From positions 62,001 through 126,000 of the forward strand of contig NZ_MUNO01000018.1 in NCBI RefSeq assembly GCF_002001015.1: a stretch of 64,000 bases of DNA, given 5' to 3'. The stretch comes from Polaromonas sp. A23 (lineage in GTDB: Bacteria; Pseudomonadota; Gammaproteobacteria; Burkholderiales; Burkholderiaceae_C). Shown here piece after piece: positions 8,455 to 17,641 of the stretch; the first letter of the stretch is position 1; each line of letters begins with the position of its first letter. Position numbers and translations under genes: made by a program. Below the pieces are notes generated by a model. That model was not told where the DNA came from and ran no database searches. It saw only the letters and a program-made list of their open reading frames with translations.

Positions 8455-9168
8455 ATGTCAACAACCCTACCTGTCCGTTTTTCCCTGTCCGAGCAGCGGG
8501 ACTTTCCCGCCTACCCGGACGACCACCCCGTGCCAGCCGAGCCGGTCACCGTGCCGTGGCCGCTTAAACCACTGGGGTCCGCCGAGTGCGGTGCCGAACG
8601 CCTTCCTGACGGCCGGTTGAGCTACTGGATTCGCCACGAGATCGTCAGCGGCGTTACGCCTCGCATGCTCGCCTGGTGGTTCTCCCACCTTGAGGGCGAC
8701 ATCATGGTGGCTGGGCAACGCATCAACCGTTACCGCGCCTGGCATCCCTACGACCACGTGCACGCCAGCTATGCGAGGCGCCGCCCCGACGGAAGCGTCG
8801 GCCCCGGCGCTGCGATCCGGCTGCGGGAATACCTGGGCGCCAACCCCCGCTATAACGTCGACACCGTAACCGACATCGAGAAGCTGGACGAGGAGGGCTT
8901 TATCCACAACCCGCGTCTGTTCGGGGTGAGCGGCTTGGTGCGCATGGAGTACCGTTTCATCTCGGTACCCGCGGGCACGCTGTACGAGAATCGCCTGCTA
9001 GTCGGCGGCGTGAGCGGGTGGCGGCGCTGGGTCACGCCTCTTATGCAGCGTTTCGGGTTCGACCATGCGCACGGGCTGGCGTGGCTGCGCCATAACATCG
9101 AGGAGGTGGGATTGTTCGAACATTTCCTCCCGGGCTTGTACCGGCAGGAGACGGGCTTTGCCGAGTGA
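8455..9168 (+). CDS. 2,4-diacetylphloroglucinol hydrolase (PhlG)-like protein
   Basis: A 237-residue protein resembling the DAPG hydrolase PhiG/PhlG domain family, zinc enzymes that split a C-C bond in acylated phloroglucinols. Supporting blocks are MLAWWFSHLEGD with YRAWHPYDHVHASY about 20 residues later, and the C-terminal HNIEEVGLFEHFLPGLY, which carries His and Glu residues in the family's metal-ligand positions. I infer a hydrolase of an acyl-phenol; the actual substrate is unknown. ATG 8455 follows TTGGAGA. It is 46 bases from the cupin gene. Confidence 0.72.
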   Translation: MSTTLPVRFSLSEQRDFPAYPDDHPVPAEPVTVPWPLKPLGSAECGAERLPDGRLSYWIRHEIVSGVTPRMLAWWFSHLEGDIMVAGQRINRYRAWHPYDHVHASYARRRPDGSVGPGAAIRLREYLGANPRYNVDTVTDIEKLDEEGFIHNPRLFGVSGLVRMEYRFISVPAGTLYENRLLVGGVSGWRRWVTPLMQRFGFDHAHGLAWLRHNIEEVGLFEHFLPGLYRQETGFAE

Positions 9169-9191
9169 GTTCGCGGCCCTAAACTCGGCAG

Positions 9192-9836
9192 ATGCACTCT
9201 CCACCCCCCGCAGGCCGGCGCGGCCCCGTCCCGACAAAGCACATCGACATCCTATGGGCAGCCGCGCGGCTGTTCGCCGCGCGCGGCGTGGCGCAGACCA
9301 GCACGCGCGAGATTGCAGCTGCCGCCAACACTACCGAGCGAACGCTCTTCAAGCATTTCGGCACCAAGGACGGCCTGGTCCAGGCGGTGATTCAGGAGGC
9401 GGTCTTGCCGCATCTGGCGCCGACCTCCCTTGAGGCACTGAGGCAGGTAATCGAGTCGCACGGAGATGACTTCGCGACCTGGCATATGGCGCTGCTGAAG
9501 TCCCGCGCGGACAGCCTCTCGCATGCTCCCGAACTCACCCGCCTGCTACTGGTGGAAATGCTGCGCGATGAGGATCTGCTTCGTCGGTTCGCGGACCAAT
9601 GGCGTCCTGCAGTCTGGGAGCCCCTGCTGCAATTGTTCAAGCGCTTGCAGCAGGAGGGAAAGATGTCGGAAACCTTCCCGGCGGACTCCCTTGTGCGGAT
9701 GTTTCTTTCGCTGAACCTTGGGTACCTCCTGTCCAGATTTCTCCTGGCCCCGGACCTGGAATGGAGCGATCGCAAGGAGCAGGAGGCCATCGCCAGATTT
9801 TTCTTCGAGGCGGCTGGCGATTTGCCAGGCCGCTGA
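9192..9836 (+). CDS. TetR/AcrR-family transcriptional regulator
   Basis: A 214-residue protein with a TetR helix-turn-helix at about residues 17-65 (ILWAAARLFAARGVAQTSTREIAAAANTTERTLFKHFGTKDGL) and a helical ligand-binding C-terminus. It follows the hydrolase gene by 23 bases and so probably controls the operon by feedback, binding the twin dyads upstream of the cupin gene. Start chosen at 9192; the ribosome site is weak, consistent with translational coupling. Confidence 0.85.
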   Translation: MHSPPPAGRRGPVPTKHIDILWAAARLFAARGVAQTSTREIAAAANTTERTLFKHFGTKDGLVQAVIQEAVLPHLAPTSLEALRQVIESHGDDFATWHMALLKSRADSLSHAPELTRLLLVEMLRDEDLLRRFADQWRPAVWEPLLQLFKRLQQEGKMSETFPADSLVRMFLSLNLGYLLSRFLLAPDLEWSDRKEQEAIARFFFEAAGDLPGR

Positions 9837-9901
9837 GTCATGTGCATGGATCCAGGACGAAGGCGGGTTTTCATTGCGGCCGATCCGCAGGAACTGTCTC
9901 G

Positions 9902-11290
9902 CTACAGCGGACGGCTACGCGCCAGCGGCGGGTTTTTAGCAAAGTAGCGGTTGATGCCGCGCATCAACGCATCGGCGAGCTGCACCTGGTAAACCTCGCT
10001 GCGCAGTCTGGCCTCTTCGTCCGGATTGCTGATGAAGGCGGTTTCCACCAGGATGCTGGGTATATCCGGCGCCTTGAGGACGGCAAAGCCGGCCTGTTCG
10101 ACACGCGGCTTGTGCAGCTTGCCGACATTGCCGATCTCACCGAGCATGGCCCCGCCGAGCTTGAGGCTGTCGTTGATTTGCGCTGTCGTACTCATGTCGA
10201 ACAACGCTTTCTGCACTTGCGCATCCTTGACTTTGACATTCACGCCGCCCACCAGGTCTGCAGAGTTTTCCTTGTCTGCAATCCAGCGCGCCGCGCTGCT
10301 GGACGCGCCTTTTTCACTGAGCGCAAAGACGCTGGCACCTTGCGGTCGCGGCGTGAAAAATGCGTCGGCATGAATGCTGATGAACAGATCGGCCTGCACT
10401 CGCCGGGCTTTTTGCACGCGCACATGCAGCGGTACAAAAAAATCGGCATCGCGCGTGAGGAAGGCACGCATGTTCGGGATCTGGTTGATGCGCTCGCGCA
10501 GCCGCAGTGCAATCTGCAGGACCACGTCTTTTTCTCGCGTGCCGCCGGGTCCGATGGCGCCCGGGTCTTCGCCGCCGTGCCCCGGGTCCAGTGCCACGAT
10601 GATGAGGCGATCGGTTTTGCTGCGCGGCGCGGCGCCCCCAGATTCCGAAGGCGCTTTGGGCGCGCGGGCCGGCGTACGTTCGTTGTCGGCGTCCGGCGTG
10701 GTAGGGCGCGTGTTGTCGGCAGGTTTGGCTGGCGCCGGCTTGTCGGTCTGTTTGGCAATCAGGTCGCCGATCGGGTCAGTGGCCGGCGCAGAAGCAGGCG
10801 CCTGGGGCTTTTCTTTCAGGCGCTCGCCAATCAGTGCTTCCAACGGATCTGCCACCTGGGTGGGGTAGAGATCGAACACCAGCCGATGCTGGTAGGCTGC
10901 CACCGGCTGCAGCGAAAACACCTGAGGCCGCATGTGCTGCTTGAGGTCAACCACCAGGCGGACCACGCCCGGTGAGTTTTGCCCGACGCGTATGCCGGAG
11001 ATATTGGGATCGTCTGGTTTGACCTTGGCCACCAACTCGCGCAGAGCCGGTATCAGCTCGATGCCTTCGATGTCCACCGCCAGCCGCGGCGGTTCGGCCA
11101 CAAAGTAGGTTTTGGTTTTCAGGCCTGTGTCTGACTCGATGGTGACGCGGCTGTAATCCTTGGCAGGCCAGACTCGCACCGCGAGAATGGTCGCGCCCCG
11201 CGCAATATGCTGGGTGCCCAGCAGTAGCACGAGGCTGCCCATCTGCAGCACATTGCGCCGGCTGACCGGCGAAGGCGTCAAGCTGCTCAT
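9902..11290 (-). CDS. amiC: N-acetylmuramoyl-L-alanine amidase AmiC
   Basis: A 462-residue periplasmic cell-wall amidase that cleaves the peptide from the glycan during daughter-cell separation. The N-terminus has a twin-arginine signal (SRRNVLQ followed by a hydrophobic stretch), then an AMIN domain (about residues 30-150), a Pro/Ala-rich linker and an Amidase_3 domain with zinc-site blocks ALDPGHGGEDPGAIG, SIHADAF and SILVETAFISN. The start overlaps the tsaE stop by ATGA, so the two are co-translated. Its last 22 codons are duplicated at 7641-7706. Confidence 0.93.
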   Translation of the reverse strand: MSSLTPSPVSRRNVLQMGSLVLLLGTQHIARGATILAVRVWPAKDYSRVTIESDTGLKTKTYFVAEPPRLAVDIEGIELIPALRELVAKVKPDDPNISGIRVGQNSPGVVRLVVDLKQHMRPQVFSLQPVAAYQHRLVFDLYPTQVADPLEALIGERLKEKPQAPASAPATDPIGDLIAKQTDKPAPAKPADNTRPTTPDADNERTPARAPKAPSESGGAAPRSKTDRLIIVALDPGHGGEDPGAIGPGGTREKDVVLQIALRLRERINQIPNMRAFLTRDADFFVPLHVRVQKARRVQADLFISIHADAFFTPRPQGASVFALSEKGASSSAARWIADKENSADLVGGVNVKVKDAQVQKALFDMSTTAQINDSLKLGGAMLGEIGNVGKLHKPRVEQAGFAVLKAPDIPSILVETAFISNPDEEARLRSEVYQVQLADALMRGINRYFAKNPPLARSRPL

Positions 11291-11793
11291 GGCATCAGGG
11301 CCGCACCTGCGGCCGTGTGGGCGGTGAGCGTGACAGCGCGCGTTTCGTTGGCCAGCATCTCCAGATGGATGTCCAGGTCGGCCGGCGGCAGGTGGCTGCC
11401 GGCTTTTTCAGGCCACTCAACGAGCTTCAGTCCGGGGCTGGCGAAGATGTCGCGAAAACCTGCTTCTTCCCATTCGTCGGGATCGTTGAAGCGGAAAAAA
11501 TCGAAATGCCAGATATTGAGGTCGCCGGCTGATGCCGCACCTTCGACCGTATAGGGCTCAACCACCGCGTAGGTCGGGCTTTTGACTCGCCCCTGCACGC
11601 CCAGGGCCTTGAGTACATACCGTACCAGGGTGGTCTTGCCGGCGCCCAGATCGCCATGCAGCTGGATCAAGGTCTGGCTGTCTGTCCTGGAAGTGTGCAG
11701 CTTGCCCGCCAGTGTTTCGGCGAAAGCCCGGGTCTGGACTTCGGTGTCCCAGGCGATACTTTTTACAATGTCCTGGTGATCTTCAATAGCCAT
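11287..11793 (-). CDS. tsaE: tRNA threonylcarbamoyladenosine biosynthesis ATPase TsaE
   Basis: A 168-residue P-loop protein with GDLGAGKTTLVRYVLKALG (Walker A) and the family blocks VKSPTYAVVEPY, WHFDFFRFNDPDEW and LVEWPEKA. TsaE works with TsaB and TsaD to make the t6A37 modification on ANN-reading tRNAs. The tsaE-amiC order is common in proteobacteria. ATG 11793 is chosen because it begins the conserved region; it overlaps the divergent queG start. Confidence 0.93.
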   Translation of the reverse strand: MAIEDHQDIVKSIAWDTEVQTRAFAETLAGKLHTSRTDSQTLIQLHGDLGAGKTTLVRYVLKALGVQGRVKSPTYAVVEPYTVEGAASAGDLNIWHFDFFRFNDPDEWEEAGFRDIFASPGLKLVEWPEKAGSHLPPADLDIHLEMLANETRAVTLTAHTAAGAALMP

Positions 11794-12864
11794 CAATTTG
11801 TTTCTCGAATTCAGACATGGGCGCGTGAGCTTGGATTCTCGCAAATCGGCATTGCCGGCGTGGACCTGTCATCGGCTGAGGCGGGACTGTCTGCATGGCT
11901 GGCCGCAGGCTTTCATGGTGACATGAATTACATGGCCGCGCATGGCCTCAAGCGGGCTCGTCCTGCCGAGCTTGTGCCCGGCACCGTCAGCGTGATCACC
12001 GCGCGCATGGACTACCTGCCTGCCTCGACACCTGCTGAGCCGGGCGAGTGGCAAGCCAGGGAGCTTGCGCGGCTGCAACGTCCGGATGAAGCAATTGTGT
12101 CGGTTTATGCACGCGGGCGGGACTATCACAAGATCATGCGAGCGCGGCTGCAAAAACTCAGCGAACGGATTGAAGCGGAGGCCAGCGCTTTCGGGCACCG
12201 CGTGTTCACTGATTCGGCACCGGTGCTTGAGGCGGAGCTTGCCGCTCGCAGCGGTCAGGGCTGGCGCGGCAAACACACGCTGCTGCTCAATCGTGAAGCC
12301 GGCTCCATGTTTTTCCTCGGCGAAATTTACGTGGACATTGCCCTGCCGCCCAGTGATCCCGTTTCCGGCCATTGCGGCAGTTGCAGTGCCTGCATCGATA
12401 TTTGCCCGACGCGGGCGATCATTGCGCCGCACAAGCTCGATGCACGCCGCTGCATTTCTTACCTGACCATTGAACATGCGGGCCCGATACCGCTGGAGCT
12501 GCGCCCGCTGATCGGAAACCGGATTTACGGTTGCGACGATTGCCAGTTGATTTGCCCCTGGAACAAGTTTGCGCAGCGCAGTGCCTTGCCCGACTTCGAC
12601 GAGCGCCAGGGCCTGACCGGCCAGCAGCTGACGACACTGTTTGCCTGGACGGAAGAGGAGTTTTTGCGCCATACCGAGGGCAGTGCGATCAGGCGCATCG
12701 GCCATGAACGCTGGTTGCGCAATATCGCCGTTGCCATGGGTAACGCGCTGCATGCCGGCACGGGGGACGACGCCAACCTGCGCGCAGCTTTGCTGGCGCG
12801 GCGCGATCATGCCAGTGACGTTGTGCGGGAACATGTGGAATGGGCTCTTTCGTCAGGAGTTTAA
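11776..12864 (+). CDS. queG: Epoxyqueuosine reductase QueG
   Basis: About 362 residues. QueG uses cobalamin and two [4Fe-4S] clusters to reduce epoxyqueuosine to queuosine on tRNA. Visible are the catalytic region TDSAPVLEAELAARSGQGW (catalytic Asp), the ferredoxin-type cluster motif CGSCSACIDICPT and the second cysteine set CDDCQLICPWN, then a C-terminal HEAT-like part. The likely start is GTG 11776, which overlaps the divergent tsaE start by 18 bases; no clear ATG lies before the conserved RELGFSQIGIAG. Confidence 0.9.
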   Translation: MIFNSHQFVSRIQTWARELGFSQIGIAGVDLSSAEAGLSAWLAAGFHGDMNYMAAHGLKRARPAELVPGTVSVITARMDYLPASTPAEPGEWQARELARLQRPDEAIVSVYARGRDYHKIMRARLQKLSERIEAEASAFGHRVFTDSAPVLEAELAARSGQGWRGKHTLLLNREAGSMFFLGEIYVDIALPPSDPVSGHCGSCSACIDICPTRAIIAPHKLDARRCISYLTIEHAGPIPLELRPLIGNRIYGCDDCQLICPWNKFAQRSALPDFDERQGLTGQQLTTLFAWTEEEFLRHTEGSAIRRIGHERWLRNIAVAMGNALHAGTGDDANLRAALLARRDHASDVVREHVEWALSSGV

Positions 12865-12870
12865 GACAAA

Positions 12871-12926
12871 ATTGGCCTCTTGCCCTTTAAACACGGGCAA
12901 AGGTAGCTACTAATTTGGTAGCATTT
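12871..12926. repeat. Dispersed intergenic repeat, family A (queG/metR gap)
   Basis: The copy reads GCCCTTTAAACACGGGC followed by GGTAGCTACTAATTTGGTAGC. The two halves are small imperfect hairpins, and the same two-part pattern recurs in at least six other gaps of this window. Confidence 0.7.
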
Positions 12927-12995
12927 TGTATGCCCATGCGCCGGCTTGCCTGGTGTGTTCCGGCAGTTGCCGCTGGCCACTGGGCATAATTTTTC

Positions 12996-13919
12996 TCACA
13001 GAAGCTCGATTTCACTCAAAGTCAAAAAGCAGCTCTCGCGCGTGATCGCCACAAAGTCAGCCAGCCAGGGGCGGGCTGATGTTGCCTCGGTGCAAGCCAC
13101 GTACAAGCGGCCGGTCAATCCCTTCTTGCCCACTGGCCGTGCGGTGACATAGCCCCGGTCCAGATAGCTTTGCACCGCCCACTTGGGCAGCGTGGCAATG
13201 CCGCGGCCGCTGGCGACCAATTGCAGCATGGCAATCGTCAGTTCGGTGGTGCGGCGTGCGGGCTTGACGCCCGCCGGCTCCAGCACCTGGCGCACGACGT
13301 CCAGCATGTCGTCGGGCACGGGGTAGGTGATCAGCGTTTCCCTGGCGAAATCTTTGGCCGTGAGGTGCGTCCTGGCCGTCAGTGCATGGTGGTTGGCCAG
13401 TAGCGCCATGATTTCGAAACGGAACAGCGGATGAAAGTCCACTGTTTCATCGGCGTCCGCTTCCGACACGATGGCGATATCGGCGCGGTCTTGCAGAACG
13501 AGCGCAATCGGGTCGGGGTGAAAGCCTGACACGATGTCCAGTTCCACCTCGGGCCAGCGCGTGCGAAAGGCGTCCATCGCCGGCATCAGCCAGTCAAAGC
13601 AGGTATGGCATTCCACTGCGATGCGCAATTGCCCCGAGCGACCGGTGGCCAGCCGCGCCACGTCGCGTTCGGCACCTTCCACCTGCGGCAGCACGGCATC
13701 GGCCAGGGCCAAGAGCCGCAGGCCGGTGGTGCTGAATTGCGGCGGCACCGATTTGCGTTCAAACAAGGCCGCGCCGTAGCGGTCCTCCAGCAGCTTGACC
13801 TGGTGCGACAGGGCCGACTGCGTGAGATTGAGCAATTGCGCAGCCCGCACCAGGCTGCCGGCATCGCGCAGCGCGACCAGCGTTCGCAGGTGGCGGATTT
13901 CAAGAACAGATTGATGCAT
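12996..13919 (-). CDS. metR: LysR-family regulator MetR
   Basis: A 307-residue LysR regulator whose sequence follows MetR closely: IRHLRTLVALRDAGSLVRAA and TQSALSHQVKLLEDR in the DNA-binding domain, then AVECHTCFDWLMPAM and TYPVPDDMLDVVRQVLEPAGV in the ligand domain. MetR activates methionine synthesis genes with homocysteine as co-regulator. It is divergent from metE with a 101-base gap, the classical arrangement. Confidence 0.93.
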   Translation of the reverse strand: MHQSVLEIRHLRTLVALRDAGSLVRAAQLLNLTQSALSHQVKLLEDRYGAALFERKSVPPQFSTTGLRLLALADAVLPQVEGAERDVARLATGRSGQLRIAVECHTCFDWLMPAMDAFRTRWPEVELDIVSGFHPDPIALVLQDRADIAIVSEADADETVDFHPLFRFEIMALLANHHALTARTHLTAKDFARETLITYPVPDDMLDVVRQVLEPAGVKPARRTTELTIAMLQLVASGRGIATLPKWAVQSYLDRGYVTARPVGKKGLTGRLYVACTEATSARPWLADFVAITRESCFLTLSEIELL

Positions 13920-13954
13920 TAATAATTTTCATGTTAATGGGCTAAATGTTTCGT

Positions 13955-13975
13955 TTGAATAATAAATCAATTCAA
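13955..13975. promoter_or_regulatory. Probable MetR-binding dyad in the metR/metE gap
   Basis: TTGAAT-N9-ATTCAA is a perfect dyad in the AT-rich divergent gap, 45 bases before metE. It resembles the TGAA..TTCA MetR site but with a wider spacer, so the assignment rests mainly on location. Confidence 0.5.
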
Positions 13976-14020
13976 CTGATCATGCTGTCTTGATCCACCA
14001 ATCACTTCAGAAAGACTTGC

Positions 14021-16387
14021 ATGAGCGCCAGGCCAACTCTCTCCCACACTCTGGGTTTTCCCCGCATGGGCGCACACCGCGAACTGAAATTCGCGCTTGA
14101 ACAGCACTGGAAAGGCGACATCGATGCCGCAGCGCTGGAAGTTGCCGGCGCCGACCTGCGCGCGCGGCACTGGGCGGTCCAGCGCGAAGCCGGGCTGGAC
14201 TTTGTCACGGTGGGCGACTTTGCCTTTTATGACCATGTCGCCAACCACATCCAGCTGCTTGGCTGCGAGCCTGCCCGGTTTGGTTTTCACGGCGATGAAT
14301 CAGCTCTGTCGCGTTACTTTTCGATGGCGCGCGGAGTGCAGGTCGATGCTGCACACAGCCATGCTCCGGCATGTAAACACAGCCGCAGCTCCGAGGGCGA
14401 GCCCGCCCTGGAAATGACCAAGTGGTTCGACACCAACTACCACTACCTGGTACCCGAATTTTCCAGTGCAACCCGGTTCAAGCTGGCTGAAAACCGCTTG
14501 TTCGGGGAGATGGATGAGGCGCTGCAGGCCGGCCACCCGGTCAAAGCGGTATTGCTCGGGCCTTTGAGCTTCTTGTGGCTGGGCAAGGAAAAGGAGGCTG
14601 GTTTTGATCGTTTTTCCTTGCTGGAGCAACTGCTGCCGGTCTACGAACAAATCCTCGGTCGCCTGAAGGCCCAGGGGGTGCAGTGGGTGCAGATCGACGA
14701 GCCCATTCTCGGGCTGGACCTGTCCGGGCCATGGCGCCATGCTTTCGAGAAAGCTTATTGGCAGCTGTCCCGGCGCGCTCCGCCTATTTTGCTGGCCACC
14801 TACTTTTCGCCGTTGCAGGAGAACCTGCGCATGGCCTGCCAGCTGCCTGTTGCCGGGCTGCATGTGGATGCTGTCCGCGCGCCAGAAGAATTGCTGGGCG
14901 TTGCCGACTGGTTGCCCAGCTACAAGGTTTTGTCAGTTGGTATTGTTGACGGCCGCAACATCTGGCGTACCGACCTTGATGCCGCGCTTGGCAGACTCCG
15001 TCCGATCGCCGAGAAGCACCAGGGCGCGCTGTGGATTGCGCCGTCCTGTTCGCTGCTGCATGCGCCCTACAGTTTGCAAGCCGAGACGGCACAGAACCCC
15101 GAGATCAAATCCTGGCTGGCTTTTGCGGTGGAAAAACTCGGCGAGCTGAAAACACTCAAAGCCGTGCTCAATGATGGCGAGGCCTCCGTACAGGCCGAGC
15201 TGGAGGGCGCGCGTGTTGCCTGCGCGGCCCGTCGCACGAGCCCGCGTGTGCACCGCGCCGACGTGGCCTTGCGCCTGGCCCGCACAACCGCCGATGACGA
15301 CCACCGCCTCTCCGGTTTCGCGCGGCGCCAGGCTGTGCAGGCCGCTTGCCTCGGGCTGCCGCTGATGCCGACCACCACCATAGGCTCTTTCCCCCAGACC
15401 GCAGAGATTCGTGCCGCCCGCGCGGCCTTCAAGCGCGGCCAGCTGGACGAAGCTGCGTACCGCGGAAAAATGCAGGCCGAAATTGCTCTGGCCGTGCGCA
15501 AGCAGACGGCCATCGGTCTGGACGTGCTGGTGCACGGCGAGGCCGAGCGCAATGACATGGTGGAGTATTTCGGTGAGCAGCTCGACGGCTTTGCCTTCAC
15601 GGCCAATGGCTGGGTGCAGTCTTACGGTTCGCGCTGCGTGAAGCCGCCGGTGATTTACGGCGATGTGTCGCGCCCCGCGCCCATGACGGTAGAGTGGACG
15701 ACCTACGCCCAGAGTCTGACCGAGCTGCCCATGAAGGGCATGCTTACCGGTCCGATCACCATCTTGCAGTGGTCGTTTGTGCGCGACGACCAGCCACGCA
15801 GCATCACAACACAACAGATTGCTTGGGCTATTCGCGACGAGGTGGTGGACCTGGAGCGCGCCGGGATTGGCATCATCCAGATCGACGAGCCCGCCATACG
15901 CGAAGGATTGCCGTTGCGCCGGGCGGACTGGAAGGCTTATCTCGCCTGGGCGACCCGCGCCTTTCGGATCAGCGCCAGCGGGGTGGCCGACCGCACGCAG
16001 ATCCATACCCACATGTGTTATTCGGAATTCAACGACATCCTTCCCGAGATCGCCGCCATGGATGCGGATGTGATCACGATAGAGACCAGCCGCTCGGGCA
16101 TGGAGTTGCTGCGCGGGTTTGGTGACTTCAAGTACCCCAATGAAATTGGCCCGGGTGTGTACGACATTCATTCGCCGCGCGTGCCGGCGGTCAGTGAAAT
16201 GGTCACCCTGCTGAAAAAGGCCGCCAGCGTGATACCTGCGCGCAATCTCTGGATCAACCCGGACTGCGGCCTCAAAACCCGCGGCTGGCCCGAAACCGAG
16301 GCTGCACTGGTCAACATGGTGGAGGCGGCGCGGCGTGTGCGGCAGGAAATAGCGACAGCCTCAAGCGAGCGCCTGGCAACCGTGTGA
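14021..16387 (+). CDS. metE: Cobalamin-independent methionine synthase MetE
   Basis: A full-length 788-residue MetE, which transfers the methyl group of methyltetrahydrofolate triglutamate to homocysteine. The N-terminal half begins [14 protein letters not shown]; the catalytic C-terminal half begins at about residue 450 ([12 protein letters not shown]) and has the zinc ligands in [13 protein letters not shown] (His, Cys) and [11 protein letters not shown] (Cys). The substrate block [14 protein letters not shown] is intact. It is expressed from the shared gap with metR. Confidence 0.96.
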   Translation: MSARPTLSHTLGFPRMGAHRELKFALEQHWKGDIDAAALEVAGADLRARHWAVQREAGLDFVTVGDFAFYDHVANHIQLLGCEPARFGFHGDESALSRYFSMARGVQVDAAHSHAPACKHSRSSEGEPALEMTKWFDTNYHYLVPEFSSATRFKLAENRLFGEMDEALQAGHPVKAVLLGPLSFLWLGKEKEAGFDRFSLLEQLLPVYEQILGRLKAQGVQWVQIDEPILGLDLSGPWRHAFEKAYWQLSRRAPPILLATYFSPLQENLRMACQLPVAGLHVDAVRAPEELLGVADWLPSYKVLSVGIVDGRNIWRTDLDAALGRLRPIAEKHQGALWIAPSCSLLHAPYSLQAETAQNPEIKSWLAFAVEKLGELKTLKAVLNDGEASVQAELEGARVACAARRTSPRVHRADVALRLARTTADDDHRLSGFARRQAVQAACLGLPLMPTTTIGSFPQTAEIRAARAAFKRGQLDEAAYRGKMQAEIALAVRKQTAIGLDVLVHGEAERNDMVEYFGEQLDGFAFTANGWVQSYGSRCVKPPVIYGDVSRPAPMTVEWTTYAQSLTELPMKGMLTGPITILQWSFVRDDQPRSITTQQIAWAIRDEVVDLERAGIGIIQIDEPAIREGLPLRRADWKAYLAWATRAFRISASGVADRTQIHTHMCYSEFNDILPEIAAMDADVITIETSRSGMELLRGFGDFKYPNEIGPGVYDIHSPRVPAVSEMVTLLKKAASVIPARNLWINPDCGLKTRGWPETEAALVNMVEAARRVRQEIATASSERLATV

Positions 16388-16422
16388 GGTCGCGGCTTCG
16401 GTCGCAGTGTGCCGCGTCTTTA

Positions 16423-16428
16423 TATAAT
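16423..16428 (+). promoter_or_regulatory. TATAAT -10 box immediately before a GTG start
   Basis: A perfect TATAAT ends six bases before the GTG at 16435, so transcription could begin at or next to the start codon, giving a leaderless mRNA. No convincing -35 hexamer is seen. Confidence 0.45.
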
Positions 16429-16434
16429 CGCGCG

Positions 16435-16812
16435 GTGCCAAACACTTCTTCCTCTTGCCCGCTGTGGGCTCGCTTTGCCGCGTGGTTGGGGTTTTTGGCT
16501 GTCTTCTCCGCGCTGCTGGCGCCCGTGTCCATGCTGGCCGAAGAAGTGCGCACTGGCAAGCTTGGGGGGCTGTGCAGCGTGGCTTCCCAGGCAAGCTCTA
16601 CCGGAGCGCTCGGCGGTTCAGGCACCGATGACACCTCCCTGACCAGTGGCCACTGCGACCTGTGCGGCTCGCTTGGGCTCGGTCTGCCGCCGTTGCCGCA
16701 AACCGAAGTGGTTTCTGCTGCCGTCACCGCGATGGCGGTGTTCCATGACGATGCCGTTCGCTCGGCGTCTTCGCCGGGGCTGCCTTTCAGCCGCGGCCCG
16801 CCTGTACTTTGA
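16435..16812 (+). CDS. DUF2946-like small membrane-anchored protein
   Basis: A 125-residue protein with one N-terminal hydrophobic segment (FAAWLGFLAVFSALLAPVSML) and a short HCDLCGS cysteine/histidine motif at about residue 75, as in DUF2946 proteins found beside copper-handling genes. It precedes a YcnI-like protein and a PCu(A)C chaperone, which supports a metal-related role. GTG 16435 is chosen because it begins just before the hydrophobic segment. Function is not established. Confidence 0.6.
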   Translation: MPNTSSSCPLWARFAAWLGFLAVFSALLAPVSMLAEEVRTGKLGGLCSVASQASSTGALGGSGTDDTSLTSGHCDLCGSLGLGLPPLPQTEVVSAAVTAMAVFHDDAVRSASSPGLPFSRGPPVL

Positions 16813-16840
16813 ACTGAAGCGCCTCTCCCGGAGGTCTGAC

Positions 16841-16875
16841 GTGTGATGGTCTTTCGGTCTTCACACCGTCCTTTT
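16841..16875 (+). terminator. Possible weak terminator after the DUF2946 gene
   Basis: GTGTGA and TCACAC pair across a 14-base loop, followed by CGTCCTTTT. The stem is short, so this is tentative. Confidence 0.3.
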
Positions 16876-17036
16876 AATTTCCAGGGTGCAGTTTCACCAC
16901 ATTTTCGTCGCGCACCTTCGCGTGTGTTTTTCCTGGCTTGCGCATGAACAGGCGCACTTGCCAGATCCCTGGGCATAGCCACGATGCGTGAGCTTGTAGC
17001 CCCAGGATGGCCCCTACCGTTTTAGAAAGTTTCACC

Positions 17037-17585
17037 GTGCATTTTTCATTTGCTACCAAATTAATAGCTTCCTTCGCATTGTTGGCGGGGGCTGCACCCG
17101 CTTTTTCTCATATTGTTCTGGAAAACAAGAGCGCACCCGCCGGCAGCAGCTACAAGGCCGTGTTCCTCGTTGGCCACGGCTGCCAGGGCTCGGCCACCAC
17201 CGGCGTGTCGGTGCAGATCCCGACCGGTTTCCTGGGCGCCAAGCCTTATCCGAAAGCCGGCTGGACCGTGTCAGCCCAGCTTGGCAAGCTTGCCAAGCCC
17301 TATGAGAGCCATGGCAAACAGATAAGCGAAGACGTGACGGTGGTCAGCTGGAAAGCGGCAACGCCGGGAGCTGGGCTGCCGGACGCGTTTTTTGACGAAT
17401 TCGTGCTGCGCGGAAAATTGCCTGTAAGCCCAGGCCCGCTCTGGTTCAAGGTGCTGCAGACCTGTGAAAACGGCAGCAACGACTGGAGCGAGATTCCTGC
17501 CTCGGGCATCTCTACCCAGGGCCTGAAGTTACCCGCTGCCCTGCTGGAAATCAAGCCCGCTGAAACCGCTCACCACCATCATTGA
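17037..17585 (+). CDS. YcnI-like DUF1775 protein, probable periplasmic copper-binding
   Basis: A 182-residue secreted protein. A signal peptide (HFSFATKLIASFALLAGAAPAFS) is followed by a mature N-terminal His, as in YcnI proteins where that His helps bind Cu(II), then the family block APAGSSYKAVFLVGHGC. The C-terminus ends in HHHH, another likely metal site. GTG 17037 gives the cleanest signal peptide; ATG 17007 is an alternative. The bases 17052-17077 inside the signal peptide match dispersed repeat family A. Confidence 0.8.
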   Translation: MHFSFATKLIASFALLAGAAPAFSHIVLENKSAPAGSSYKAVFLVGHGCQGSATTGVSVQIPTGFLGAKPYPKAGWTVSAQLGKLAKPYESHGKQISEDVTVVSWKAATPGAGLPDAFFDEFVLRGKLPVSPGPLWFKVLQTCENGSNDWSEIPASGISTQGLKLPAALLEIKPAETAHHHH

Positions 17586-17641
17586 GCCCTTGCATCCGAT
17601 TCGACAGCTCTCATTTATTTTCTAACTTCAGAAAGAAGCGC

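Noticed and set aside
9599..10975. Long open frame on the strand opposite amiC
   Set aside because: High G+C makes long antisense frames common; amiC on the other strand has clear domains and this frame has none.
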